Of a stretch of DNA of 64,000 nt, positions 52,001 to 64,000 are shown one piece after another; the stretch's first letter is position 1, and every line of letters starts with the position of its first letter. Made by a program: the position numbers and the translations under genes. Under the pieces are notes generated by a model, which saw nothing but the letters and a program-made list of their open reading frames with translations, was not told where the DNA came from and made no database searches. Origin of the DNA: Branchiostoma floridae (taxonomy: Eukaryota; Chordata; Leptocardii; Amphioxiformes; Branchiostomatidae); the NCBI RefSeq assembly GCF_000003815.2, contig NC_049991.1, positions 17,704,580-17,768,579 on the forward strand, given 5' to 3'.

Positions 52001-55000
52001 ACATTCTTTATCAATCATGCTTTGGTTAGTTTAATTTGTTGACAGTACATGTTTTTATGAACGCACAGACATCAATGAATGCATTGGAAACCCATGCCAA
52101 CATGGAAGATGTGTGAACCAAGATGGCGGTTACAAATGTACCTGCTCAAGTGGATGGACTGGACAGAACTGTCAGCAAGGTGTGTTCTATTTGTCGAAGT
52201 TTTGAATATTTTTGAAGTTGTGTTTTTCTGCTCACACTTTAACGATGATAATATTTTCTTCTTTCAGTCAGACTTTAATTAGCTTGATTTCGTGACAAGA
52301 TGTTTTTATCTTTCTCACATAGACATCAATGAATGCACCACTAGAAGCCCATGCCGACATGGACGCTGTGTGAACCAAGGTGGCGGATACAAATGTACCT
52401 GCTCACTTGGATGGACTGGAAAGAACTGTCAACAAGGTTTGTCTTAATTTTGAAAGTGCCTAAGTTATTTCCAGATTTTAGCAGTTGTCTTGTTCTGCTC
52501 AGACTTCCAACTTCCTTTCTTACAATCATTAGTGACAATATTTTTCTTATTCACAAAGACATCAATGAATGCACTGGAAAGCGATGTCTACATGGACGCT
52601 GTGAGAACCAAGATGGCGGATACAAATGTACCTGCTCACCTGGATGGACTGGAAAGAACTGTCAGCAAGGTGACTTCTTTTCGATGTCTTTAAAGCTCTT
52701 CGAACGGAATTTTTTCAATGTGTTCTTTTTAGTTTTTTTCAGTCTTTTTCCCCAGTCTTCAGACATCTTTATCAATCATGCTTTGGTTAGGTTAATTTGT
52801 TGACAGTACATGTTTTTATGAACGCACAGACATTAATGAATGCATTGGAAATCCATGCCAACATGGACTATGCGCGAACCAAGATGGTGGCTACAAATGT
52901 TGTCAGCTAAATGTGGATCTCAATAAAGTCAAAGTCAAAGTCAACGTCAAATGTACCTGCTCGAGTGGATGGACTGGACAAAACTGTCAGCAAGGTGTAT
53001 TCTATGTTTGAACGTCACTAAGTTCTTTTATATGTTTAAGCAGTTGCCTAGTTCTGTTCACACTTCGAACTCCTCTTCTTCCAATCATGCTTTAATTTAG
53101 CTTGATTTCGTGACAAGATGTTTTTATCTTTATCACACAGACATCAATGAATGCTTTGGAAGGCCATGTCTACATGGACGATGTGTGAACCAAGATGGCG
53201 GATACAAATGTATCTGCGACTCTGGATGGACTGGAAAGAACTGTCAGCAAGGTGAGTTTTTTTCTGTAAGGTGACTTAAAGTTAGGAATTTTCACATGTG
53301 ACGTCGTCAATGATAAAACATGAACTGTCAGCAAGGTGAGTTCTGAGCTGGTTGAATGGAAGTTTTTGAACATCTTCTTTTTAGTTTTTCCATCCTCTTT
53401 TTCCGGTCTTTAAACATTCTTTATCAGTCATGTGTTGGTTAAGGTAATTTGATGACAGTACATGTTGCCATGAGCGCACAGACATCAATAAATGGATTGA
53501 TAATCCATGTCTACATGGACGCTGTGAGAACAAAGATGGTGGTTGTAAATGTACCTGCTCACCTGGATCGACTAGACAATACTGTTGGAAAATGTGTTTT
53601 ATTTCTTATGGTAACAAAAATTCTTATGTAAATATACCTCTTGCATATCTTCTTTTGGAGTGATCATGATATCTTCTTTCATAACGTACTGCGATCAGGA
53701 TAGAAACTATATCCCATTCTATTACCTAACAGGCATGCCTAAATGATGTTACTGGATAAAACGTTGAAAGGAATTATCAAAACTGCCGATATGTATATCC
53801 TGGTGAAATAGACATAGTAAAAATGTGTTACTTTGCCACGTTAGATCGGATATGTCTGCTTCCAGGAGTCAAGTTTCGGAAAAAATGAGGTCTTTTATAT
53901 TCACTGTATCATCGCCTCTTTCAGAGTTAGCCCGACAATGTCAGACTGGATGGAACGAATACAACAACCACTGCTACAAGCTGATGACGGAAAGTGTCAG
54001 CGGGGATTCAGCGAACCAAAAGTGCCGAGGAATGGGTGCAAATCTTGCTTCTGTCAGGGACAGCCAGGAGAACACATTCATCGCAAATACCATAAAAGGT
54101 AAATAAAGTCCTAGGCCTGTAGCCTTAAGAGTGAGGACATACTGGTAGTGGGTTGTTATCCACTGTGCATATAGGGCACGGTATAGGAAGGCGAAACCAT
54201 CCTTCTTTTAACACTTTCTTCTTTCCTCCCCAACAAAAGTCAAGTAACAATTTCACACCTGAAGAAATATGAGAATAATGCATCACTGTTATTTCATTTC
54301 CACAGAATGGTGACCATTTGGCAACTAATTTGACAAACAAATCATTGAAAAAATCATTGAACACCACAATCATTTAGAAATTATTCCTTATATAGATCAT
54401 TAAAAGATGACTAAAATACATTGAGGGTCTTGAGCTCTGAGGGCTGAGATATGTCAAAAGTTTTGTGCCCTGCACGTTTTTTTCGTAGGTCCTCAGTCTC
54501 AGTAGGCAGTAGTTTTGTAAAGTTATGTAAATAAAGGCGATTGAAGTTTACATCAGTGTATTTTTGGTTTTGGTCTGGCCTTAAAATTTTAAGTGTGGAC
54601 TATCCGGAGTCTTTTTGCCTAGTTTACTTTTTAATATCAGTATTATTTCCATACTTTCTTGCAGAATGATTATCATTATTTTAATTTTATCATTATTTTA
54701 ATAAACTCGTACTTACCTTCCACCTACTCCAATCTTTTAGGTATGTTATATATGGTATAGATCAATTTCTTCCATATCTGTAGTGGCATGACATAATTTT
54801 ATAGTTATTTATTAGTTTTATTGTATCATATTGTAATGTTTCTTGTGATGAATTCTTTGTATGTTCGTCCGCATTTTTGTAGGCTCTGCCGCTACCAGCT
54901 CAAAGCTGTCCAGGCAGACCCATATAATGACTTGTCAATAAAGTCAAAGTCAATCCCTAAAGCCTGCCAACAATGAGCGTACAGAAGTTTGTTGACTTAT

Positions 55001-58000
55001 GATTGAAAGTTTGGGCGTTCAAATCTTATGCTTTTTGGCGAGAACCTTTTACCACTGATTACAAAAGTGGTGCTTTACTCCTTAAAAGGCCAGTTACTGG
55101 GTATGCAAACAAACATTAAGCATGTGATTATGACTTGCAGGTGCAGAAGGCGACATGGTCTGGATTGGACTGAAACGCAAAAAGAAAGGATTCGAGTGGA
55201 CGGATGGATCACAATTTTCTTACACTAACTGGGCAGAGGGTCAGCCGGATAACGGCAACGGCGGCTGGAATCGCAGGGAAGGATGCGTCATCATGTACAA
55301 TAAGGTGTGAATCCTTGTTTCCTTTTTGTTGCATTTAAAATGTATGTTTTAGTTGCAGTTTCTATCTCTGTGTCTCTGCCTTGTGAATCTGCATAACTTT
55401 TACTTAAACTTAGACTTAGACTTAGACTTAGACTTAGACTTAGACTTAGACTTAGACTTAGACTTAGACTTAGACTTAGACTTAGGTTTCTGGAAGCAGC
55501 ATAACTTCGAGCCAATTGTTTTACTTTCACTGTCCTGTGCTAACTCAGGTGACCTTAATACGACAGGTGATTCCATAAGACGGTAATATTGCTAGCCACT
55601 CACACCGGGAAGGGCTCCTACTCCTTTCAATAAGTGTGGTGGGTCCCTTCACGTGTTTAAGGTGTGGCTATTCTCATACACTCAATTCATCTCCAGCTGA
55701 GTGAAGTGAGGAAAGTTCTGTTATTGCCTTTCCTAATAGCACACGACCGGTTGCATAGCAACGAAGTCGAACCCAGAACCTGTCATTTTGGGCCCAACAG
55801 TCTACCGTAAAGCCACAGGGCCCCACCAGAAATTGAAAGAGAATGAAATGACGAAAGTGGCAAGGAAGGTATTGAGATTTAACAAAAAATATATCAAGAC
55901 GCACTAGGACATAGAACTGATTACTAGTAATATTCGTATCAAGAGTTTATAACACGCTAACTTACATTTGGCAACCTGACATTTGCCACCTGTGTCGAAG
56001 CGAAAGCGTTGTTCATTTTTTGTTATATTACCCTACCTATAAACATAAAAATAATCTTCTCGGCAACATTTAGAACTTAGTAGGAAACACTCTTGATTTC
56101 AACGGTCTTCCTGAATCAGCCTTTTTTTCATATGATACAAACTTAAACTTAACCCCAACTTCTATTGTACATACTGAACGCTTTGAAACCACATACTAAA
56201 CCCTTTAATCTACAACTTGTTACGCTGTATCTTGGACTACGTAAAGTATTTTCTAACTTGCTGTGAATGTATTGCTTGTTATTGTAATTGTTATTTCATT
56301 TGTCTTTGTTAGTTGTAATCTTTTTGGAGAGGCGGTGTAAATATTAGCATGTTGCACCTCTCTGTATTCTGTTCATCAATAAGAAAAAATCCTGGTGTTT
56401 TCGATAGGCCGGAAAGGATCATTGGTGGCCTGGCGCCGTCAAACGCAGGACAGCGGGACAATGGAATGACATCTACTGCATCAAGGAGAAGCCCTACATT
56501 TGCGAGAAACCAAAGTGATGATGACAATACCTCAAAATCAAGTACACAAACCCAATATTGCACTGAAGAGATAATGAACTGACATGGTTGGACAATACGC
56601 CGATCGAATTTATACTTCATCGGACGACATTTGGAAAGTCTCGGCGTACTTCTTGTAACAGCGTAACAACGCATCATTTTCGCATCCAGTAGCAAGTGAG
56701 TAGTACTAGTAAGATGATTGAGCGAAAGTTCTGTATACTCTTAAAGTACTGGTAATGCGTATTTTATTTATGTATTCTAGACAGTTTTGACAGTTTGATG
56801 AAGACATTTGTGCTAGTAATATTCCTTTGACTTTTTTGTTTTAACTCTTGCTCTTTTTAACCATAAATCTCTAATAAGAGACTCTTAAAGTAACGGGAAC
56901 GGCCAAATGAACGGACTTGAGTCATGTAGCAGTTTCTATCATGTATTCTGTATGTATGTAAATGTAAATGGTGTATATAGACGTATAGAACTTATAAGGA
57001 CTCAAAACGATGTAACTTTATCTCTGTTGTATACTTTGTCTGACCCTTGCCTCTTCCCTCATGACCTCAATGAAAAGCGGCCTGCAGGCCGATTTGAGCT
57101 TTCATGAATAAATAAAGGTTCAAACAAACAAATAAACAAATCTATAACTTAAAAAATATCAATGTACTATAGAGGTAAGATTGTTGGACAGCCATATTTA
57201 GCTTATTTTTAATCACAACCTCCAAGATGATAGCATCTTTCTCGCACCTCAGCGGCACTGAGATCATAATTGTACAAATAAATAATGATATGTTGTAGAT
57301 ACTATTAGTAAGTGCTATTTATGATGCTTCTTTCGATGAAATTCATCTTGGATTTCCATCGTTCCTCGATGACAAGATGTAAATGATATCAGTGTCTGTG
57401 ATCAAACATATCGAAAAGGAAGGTCTATAACAAGAAACATATTTACGACCTGGCTATGGCATAGTTTCGTTTGTTACACATTGATAGTATTGATGATCCG
57501 TGAAGATTGGATATAAGATCTATTGTAATCTTTTATCGAAGTTTGCCACACAGCAGACGAATGTAGTGAGAGAACAGGTGTAATCACCTTTACTGACCTC
57601 GTCCCTTTGTTTATTTGTTTATCAAGCGATCACCACAAAGCAGGTTTCTTCTTTTTTAAGCTAACAACTTAAACACGCTGAAGATTCTGAAGACTATATA
57701 CCGACTTAAAGGTTTGCACCATCGCATACGGGGTATGCTCCTACACTTTTTCGAAAGGTGTGGTGGGTTTTTAACGTGCGTGGGGTGTGTCTCTCCTCAA
57801 ACAAGGGGCCTCCATTTAAAGTCCTATCCGAGGGATAAAATAGGTTCTAGATCTGTGAGGATGTAGCATTACAGTTTGATACATGGCGTCTATTAATGAT
57901 ATGAATCTTATGTTATTCCAATCGCAAAATTAGAAACGGAATTATAAAGTAGACAATGTTGTTCCAATGATTCATTTCTAGCTTCGACTTATTGTTGCTG

Positions 58001-61000
58001 CATGGGAATGATGCTGTAACTGTCTCTATACTCTAAGCTGATTATCTGTTATATCATATGTTGGTTACACGCCCTTTCATTACTATAGTCAGGGGAGGTG
58101 TTTTATAAAATGGCGATGTAAAAAAAAATAGCAGGCTTATAAGAATGGAAGAAACTTTAAAGAAACAAGCGTAGGCGAGTCTAGATGTCTTATACTTCGA
58201 CTCACAAGCCAGAGTGATAAAGAAATATTGAATAAAACTAGTCAGCCAATTTTGTTTGCAATAGATGTTGATGTAATCTTACATTTGACGTACATTTCTA
58301 TGGAATTGTTTATCAACAAAACATCAGAAGGATAATGTTGCTTCAATGACTCGATGAGAGTGTAGCATTGGTCCATAGTTGCTGTAGGGAAGAAAAATGA
58401 TACATGTATACAGTGACTGTTTCGTTTCACTCTGAAATGATTGGCTAGGTCAAATGTTGTTGAACAATTGATTTACTTACAAGACGATGATGTCGAGGAA
58501 AAACCTACAGAGATTATAGAAAACGAGATGTCTAAAGAAATAAGCGTAGGCGAGCGTGCATATTTAGTGCATCCGGCTCTCAAGCAGGAATAAGAAAAAA
58601 ATGCTTGTAGAAAAATGCAATCAAATCAAACTCGTCTGTGAGATATGATGATGTAATAGTATTCCCACATTTTGATGTATATGTAACTGTATGCTAAAAA
58701 AAAATTAGGAGGACGACTTTGCTACAATGACTTGGTATATAATTTTGATTTATTGTTGCTGTATGATAAGAACTGTACATGTAGCTTGTATTCGTACTAT
58801 CAACTGAAGCTGAATACCATCCACTTATATCGCTCTAGTCAGGAAAGGTGTACATAGAACTTAAATGGTGAAGTGGAAAAACACACATTTCTGCATATGC
58901 ATATATGCGTGCTTGTTTATAAAACAATGAAAAGGTCAACGTTGCTCTAGTGATTTGATGTGTAGTTTCCTTTCTATTATTTCAGTATGGGAAGAAATGA
59001 TATAGTAACAATATTTTTGCTCTCAACTAATTTACTCTGTTAAGGTGCATTTTTTTTGTTATACTCCTTTTCTATTCAGCATGTTTGGCTTATGATTTGT
59101 ATGTAATTCATACGTGTAAAGAGCAATTCATAGGACACTGTCGTTCCAATTATTTGATGTGGATTTTTGCTCTATTGTTGCTATGTGGTAAAAAGGAGTG
59201 AAGCAGTATCTTTCATCAAAACCCATTGAACTGTAGCACTCTTAGTGTCACAACTTCTTATAGTGCTTAAGTAAGGGGCGGTGTCTGAAGCACTTAGACA
59301 TGATCATGTGAAAGATGTAGCAAGTTTACTAAGAGGAATGCATTCAAAGAAACATGGGTGCATGCGAATGCATATCTAATGCATCGGCTCACAAGCAAGA
59401 ATAATGGAGAACTTTTACCAAAAATGTAGTCGAATTATGAGATAAAGATGAAACCATTTCTGGGTTTTGATCAACGTTAATGCTATATAGAAGTGCTTAT
59501 TAAGGGCAAGATGTTGCTCCGACAATTTGATGTGCAGCTTTGCTTTATTATTGCTGTATGGAAATAAAAGATGTGAAGCAACTGCCATTTCATTGTCATC
59601 TTATTGGCTGTGTTATGTGATGGCAACTTCAGGCTCTCAACTTGAGAGTTCATAGCAGATTTTACTAATGTGGAGATAAAGAAAGCTTGTTCTATACAAC
59701 CTTAGTGATGCTAAATTTAGTCATCGTGCCTTAGACTAGAGTTAAAGGGTGTTAAATACGGTGGCACTGTATGTAGTGGTTGGGGCATGTGAGTAGTGGC
59801 TAATGACTCTATATCGTAATGAGATGCAAATATATGCACAGATTTTAGTTATTGAAACTAATTACTGGTTTTGATTTTATGCATAACTAAAAATTAAGAC
59901 TTAATCTTATGCACAACTAAGAACTTATTTATGCATACCTGAGGTCGACGACCTCTGGCCGAGCCCCATGACATATGGCCAATACTATGGTAGAGGTAGA
60001 AATGATTTTTATGATCTTGATGTCTACTTTTACCCCATGGTCTGAACATCTGTCATGATCCATTTACCTCATGGTGTCAACACCTGGCCCATGAGAAACG
60101 CGTGTCTATACGATTTTATCATCCTATGGTCTACACTTACCACATACCATCAACACATGGCACTGTGTGTGTGTGTGTATGTATGTGAATGGTCACTTAT
60201 TTCCCCATAAACCTCAGCATCCAGTTAAGCCTTCATTTTCTGCACCATTGCACTCGTAAGTTACAGAGGGGTTGCTATTCGGAAACCCCGGTACTGTTCA
60301 AAATTGTTGTTGCTGACTACAAGCGGGAATATATCACGGGTTAAAACAGTCCTTTGGATATTCTGTAGCCCCCATCAAGAAAAAGCAACACCTACTCGAC
60401 ATGAATATTTACATTATAAATGCACTACCGGACTTAAGCGGAATAGGATAGTTTTTCCCACTGTGACACAGACTGATTTTACGAAAAAAAATGCTGCCAT
60501 TTTATTTGACAACTTATCAAGAATATTACAAATATCCGGTCCCGCTGCCGAAATTCTCATTCTGCCGAGCTTCTAGACACTGAGAGCAGCGCCCGTGTCA
60601 TGCTGCAGACACACATTGTGTGCACGCCACGTGTCCTGGCAGTGAGCCCCTTTGTAAATGCATAAAAGAAAGGTATAGTCTCCTTTTTAAAATTCTTTTT
60701 GTAGAGAGTTCAAAGCTGTGCTTCTGCTGTTACGTGGCCTGTCTGTGCCTGTGTGTGAATAACTAAGTCTGGGAGTAAATTTATTTGAACAAATGAAACG
60801 AATGCACACAATCTTATCTTCAGTTGCTTAATCTTCTTAAATAAGAATAATATGCAATCTTGAAAACGACGATCATGATGACCTTATAATTACCTAAGAT
60901 TCGAGGTCCTATTTTGCACAGTGCACGTACTATGACTCAATAACATTTTGATTATGCATTGTATATGCAAATAATTCCCTACAGCCTCAGCACTTTTGTG

Positions 61001-64000
61001 CACTCTGGGAGACGGGATTTTTTGCAGATATTTCTAGGAGCGAAGCAAGTCTTTGGTCTACTTCGGGTGTGGCTCTCCTTCGACAAGCGGGGATCGAGCG
61101 TCGTTGACTGTCCAGCGAGTCCCTGATGAGAGACCTCGAGCTCAGAGCGGCAAGATCAGGATTCAAACCTTGACATCGTGATCCACTGCCACTGGACATC
61201 ATATCCACTACACGTCATAAAGTAAGACATTGACTCTTTTTGATGATTCATAATGAAATACAGATACTAATTGGATATTTAGAACAAAAATAATCAGAAA
61301 AACTTCAAATGTCTAAGTAAATAAAACATTGCCCATTTTTGGTGAACAGTGATAAGGGCTCTCATTAATTTCTATGTTAATCCTGATTTTATGTGTTTGC
61401 TGCTAGATACATTACTGTAGGTTGTCGTTTATGCAATTATGTTTTTCTTTTAATCTACAAAGTATCTATTCTGGAACTTGAATAAAAGAGGGGTTGGGAA
61501 ATGCTGAAAAATATACAGAAATGGAAACCAAGTACCATATAGTTTATGTTCATAAAGCATGTACATCTGTTGACGCCTTTTTAGGTGTAACGCCATCACA
61601 CTTTAATCTCCTAATTAGTCTACAAGTTGTTTTTACCGCCACAAACCTTCTGTGTGGCTCTGATACAAGAAGACTCTGCTGATCACAAATTTATTCATAA
61701 ACTCTCTCTACTTTCCCTAGTATATCAAAATAAACTAGAATTAGGTATTTTGCTCTGCTGGTGACATACCGTTTACAAAAACACTCTACTCTGCTAAACC
61801 CCCAGTAAAAATGCTTTTCTGCAAAATGAAAACCTGTTTCAGTGAAAACGTGCACCAAGAGCTTGTTTTAGATGAACAGTTATTTTTCATTATTGGTCGC
61901 TAGCATAACTTGTCTAATTCCTGTGACGAGAGCCAGACGAGGCACTGCAAGCGACAGGTTGGACACATAAAATTGAGAAGATGGCTGATAAGCAAACTTC
62001 TATAAACAGTCTCCAGTTACTAAAATGTGACAATTGTCTTAGTTCAATCAGCCATTGATTAGATCACACTGACTTATAGCATAATCCTGCGGATGACATC
62101 CTCTGGAGACCCCAAATTTGCGTGAGGGTGTCAAAAAAATCCAGCACGACATTATATGTAGGCATAGTGAACTGCACCAGTTTCGCATTGGAACGTGAGG
62201 CTGCGCGGTGCAGAAATTTTCTTTCAAACGTATCCTACACGTAACCGCTGGGAAAATGCCGACGAAATTGTGCTGGCAATAATCTATGGAAAATTTGCTA
62301 TCAATCTGTGGTCCGTATTTGTTTTCCAAAATGCGTAATAATAAGTGAGCTAAAAATCGGTAAAGTCGGAGATACGGTCGAAAAAACCCTACGTTCCGTC
62401 GCCGAAAACGCGGCACCGGCCCGCGCGCGGCGCGGTTGGAAATGCCTCTTTTCAACTCAAAAGCCGGCGGACTTCCCGTTCGACTATATAAACTTCTGGG
62501 AATTATATCATGTGAAAGGGGAAAGATCAAGGTTCACGACGGTGATTGTGCAATTTTCATAGCTTGTGGCACACTGAAATGGCGGGCCAGTGAAAAAAGT
62601 CGTCCAAAGTAAGTGCGATATTTTACTATTTATATAAATGTTGACAACAATGCACAAACACAGTAACAAATCTGGGTGCCTTGTGATTGTTTATGTTTGG
62701 TTTTTGTTTGATTATACGCGAGTTTAGGGTGCCGGGTTTAGTGATACATTTGAGCGGATTTTTGGGGCGTGCGGAAATGGCCCGCCGTAAGGCGGGGTGG
62801 GAGGGGGGAATTACGAGAGCACGCCTGCACGCGTCGCTATTTCATCGTATTATGGGATATTCTCCTACTAATTAGTTCTAGGGGCGGTATTTTATTATGT
62901 GAAAACCGTACCTTACTTTTAGAGTATATTAGACAGATTATTTTGGGCAATTCTACAACGCCAGTTTGCAAATAATTTGTCAAGTTTGGCATCGCGTGGC
63001 ACGATCGGGAGCGCGTTGGTCTCAGGCCCGAGAGGTCCCGGGTTCAAATCCGCTTGCCGTGTCACCGATCTTGTGCCCTTGGGTAAGGCACTTTACACGA
63101 CTTTCCTCACCTAACTCAGGTGTAAATGAGTACATAGCTGCGGCTAGTGGCAGTGACAGGCCTTTGTTGTGGTGACAGGCCATAGGGGCATGTTCGGGCA
63201 TGACGCACCCGCCATGACACACGAGTCAGGGGTAGGAGGAACCCCTTGCATCCTTGGTCGGAAGTCCTCCTAGGAGATGGAAACTCCGAACAACAAAGCC
63301 AACGGTATGGTGGCTTTGAAAAGGCGTCTTTGACACCTGTTTCGCCATACCCTCCATATGTATATGGAGAATCTCAATAAAAAATAATAAAAAAAGTTAT
63401 GTTATCATATTTCATCCCTTTCAGCCGGGAGTGGCAGTGCAGTGGTTATAACTATAGGAATGTTTTTTAGTTTTGATGTTTTTTAGTGGATGAAGAGGAC
63501 AGCCAGAAGAAATTCGCTGGGACATTGTTTACAGGCTGGATTAAAGTTTTAAACAAGAACTATCATGTGGCTACAGATGTTTTACTGAGGGATGACTGCA
63601 GTGTTGAAGAATTTTGTTAGCTTAGATTAAGAAATGAATCTGCTCTTCATTCTTGTCAAATCTGGAAACAGGAAGAATTACAATATTATCATTCAGTGCA
63701 CTTTATGACATATATCAGTTCCTGTCACTTGTCATAGACTTAACACCGAGACATATGTTGTGTAATGTGATGCTTTTAGTCTAGCCAGATAATTAGCATA
63801 TCTTATTACTAATTAGTAGACATAGTTGAATCTCACTGTTAATTAATTTGTATCTAATTGCTGCATGCTGTTTGAATTCTAGAGAAAAAAAATATTGTTA
63901 CTTGTAGCCACACATGAAGGGTTTAATACTTTAAAGATATCTAATTAGCTTGTTTGTTAATTAAAATCAGGTAGTTTAATTAATGTATGTATATGCAGGT

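Overview
The window looks like nuclear genomic DNA of an invertebrate deuterostome, most probably a lancelet (Branchiostoma). It has multi-exon genes with GT-AG introns, TRAIL-like TNF ligands, a DDX47 orthologue close to the human protein, EGF/C-type-lectin receptors, many tRNA-derived SINEs and small inverted-repeat transposons, and runs of N from scaffolding. The species is inferred from gene content and repeat style; no marker proves it.

Layout. (1) 617-2441, plus: the last two exons of a Ly6/uPAR-type three-finger membrane protein, with SINEs in the intron between them. (2) 7029-10580, minus: an intronless LRR transmembrane receptor whose long cytoplasmic tail ends in 17 tandem units encoded by a minisatellite. 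(3) 12293-14846 and 15731-19079, minus: two tandem paralogous type II TNF ligands, both TRAIL-like and both predicted at 281 aa. (4) 20253-31086, minus: a complete 13-exon DDX47 RNA helicase gene, predicted at 452 aa. (5) 31970-32203, plus: the first coding exon of an EF-hand protein, divergent from DDX47 across about 0.9 kb of promoter-like DNA; the rest of that gene was not found. (6) 37.3-38.5 kb: a satellite of about 93 bp beside a 100-N gap. (7) 38770-45415 and 57178-64000: two direct copies of one long segment, offset by 18.4 kb. (8) 46807-56518, plus, between those copies: a type II membrane C-type lectin with a tandem array of EGF exons, some of them dead, inverted or carrying an insertion.

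The receptor/ligand genes (Ly6-like, LRR, TNF, EGF-lectin) suggest a cell-surface and possibly innate-immune neighbourhood around the housekeeping gene DDX47; that link is inference. The recurring oddity is local tandem duplication acting on genes. In TNF-B and in DDX47, the end of an intron plus the first 75-95 nt of the next exon has been copied upstream of the true exon, leaving decoy 3' splice sites. The LRR tail and the EGF array are coding versions of the same process. The direct repeat around the lectin gene predicts a second copy of that gene just beyond the right edge of the window.
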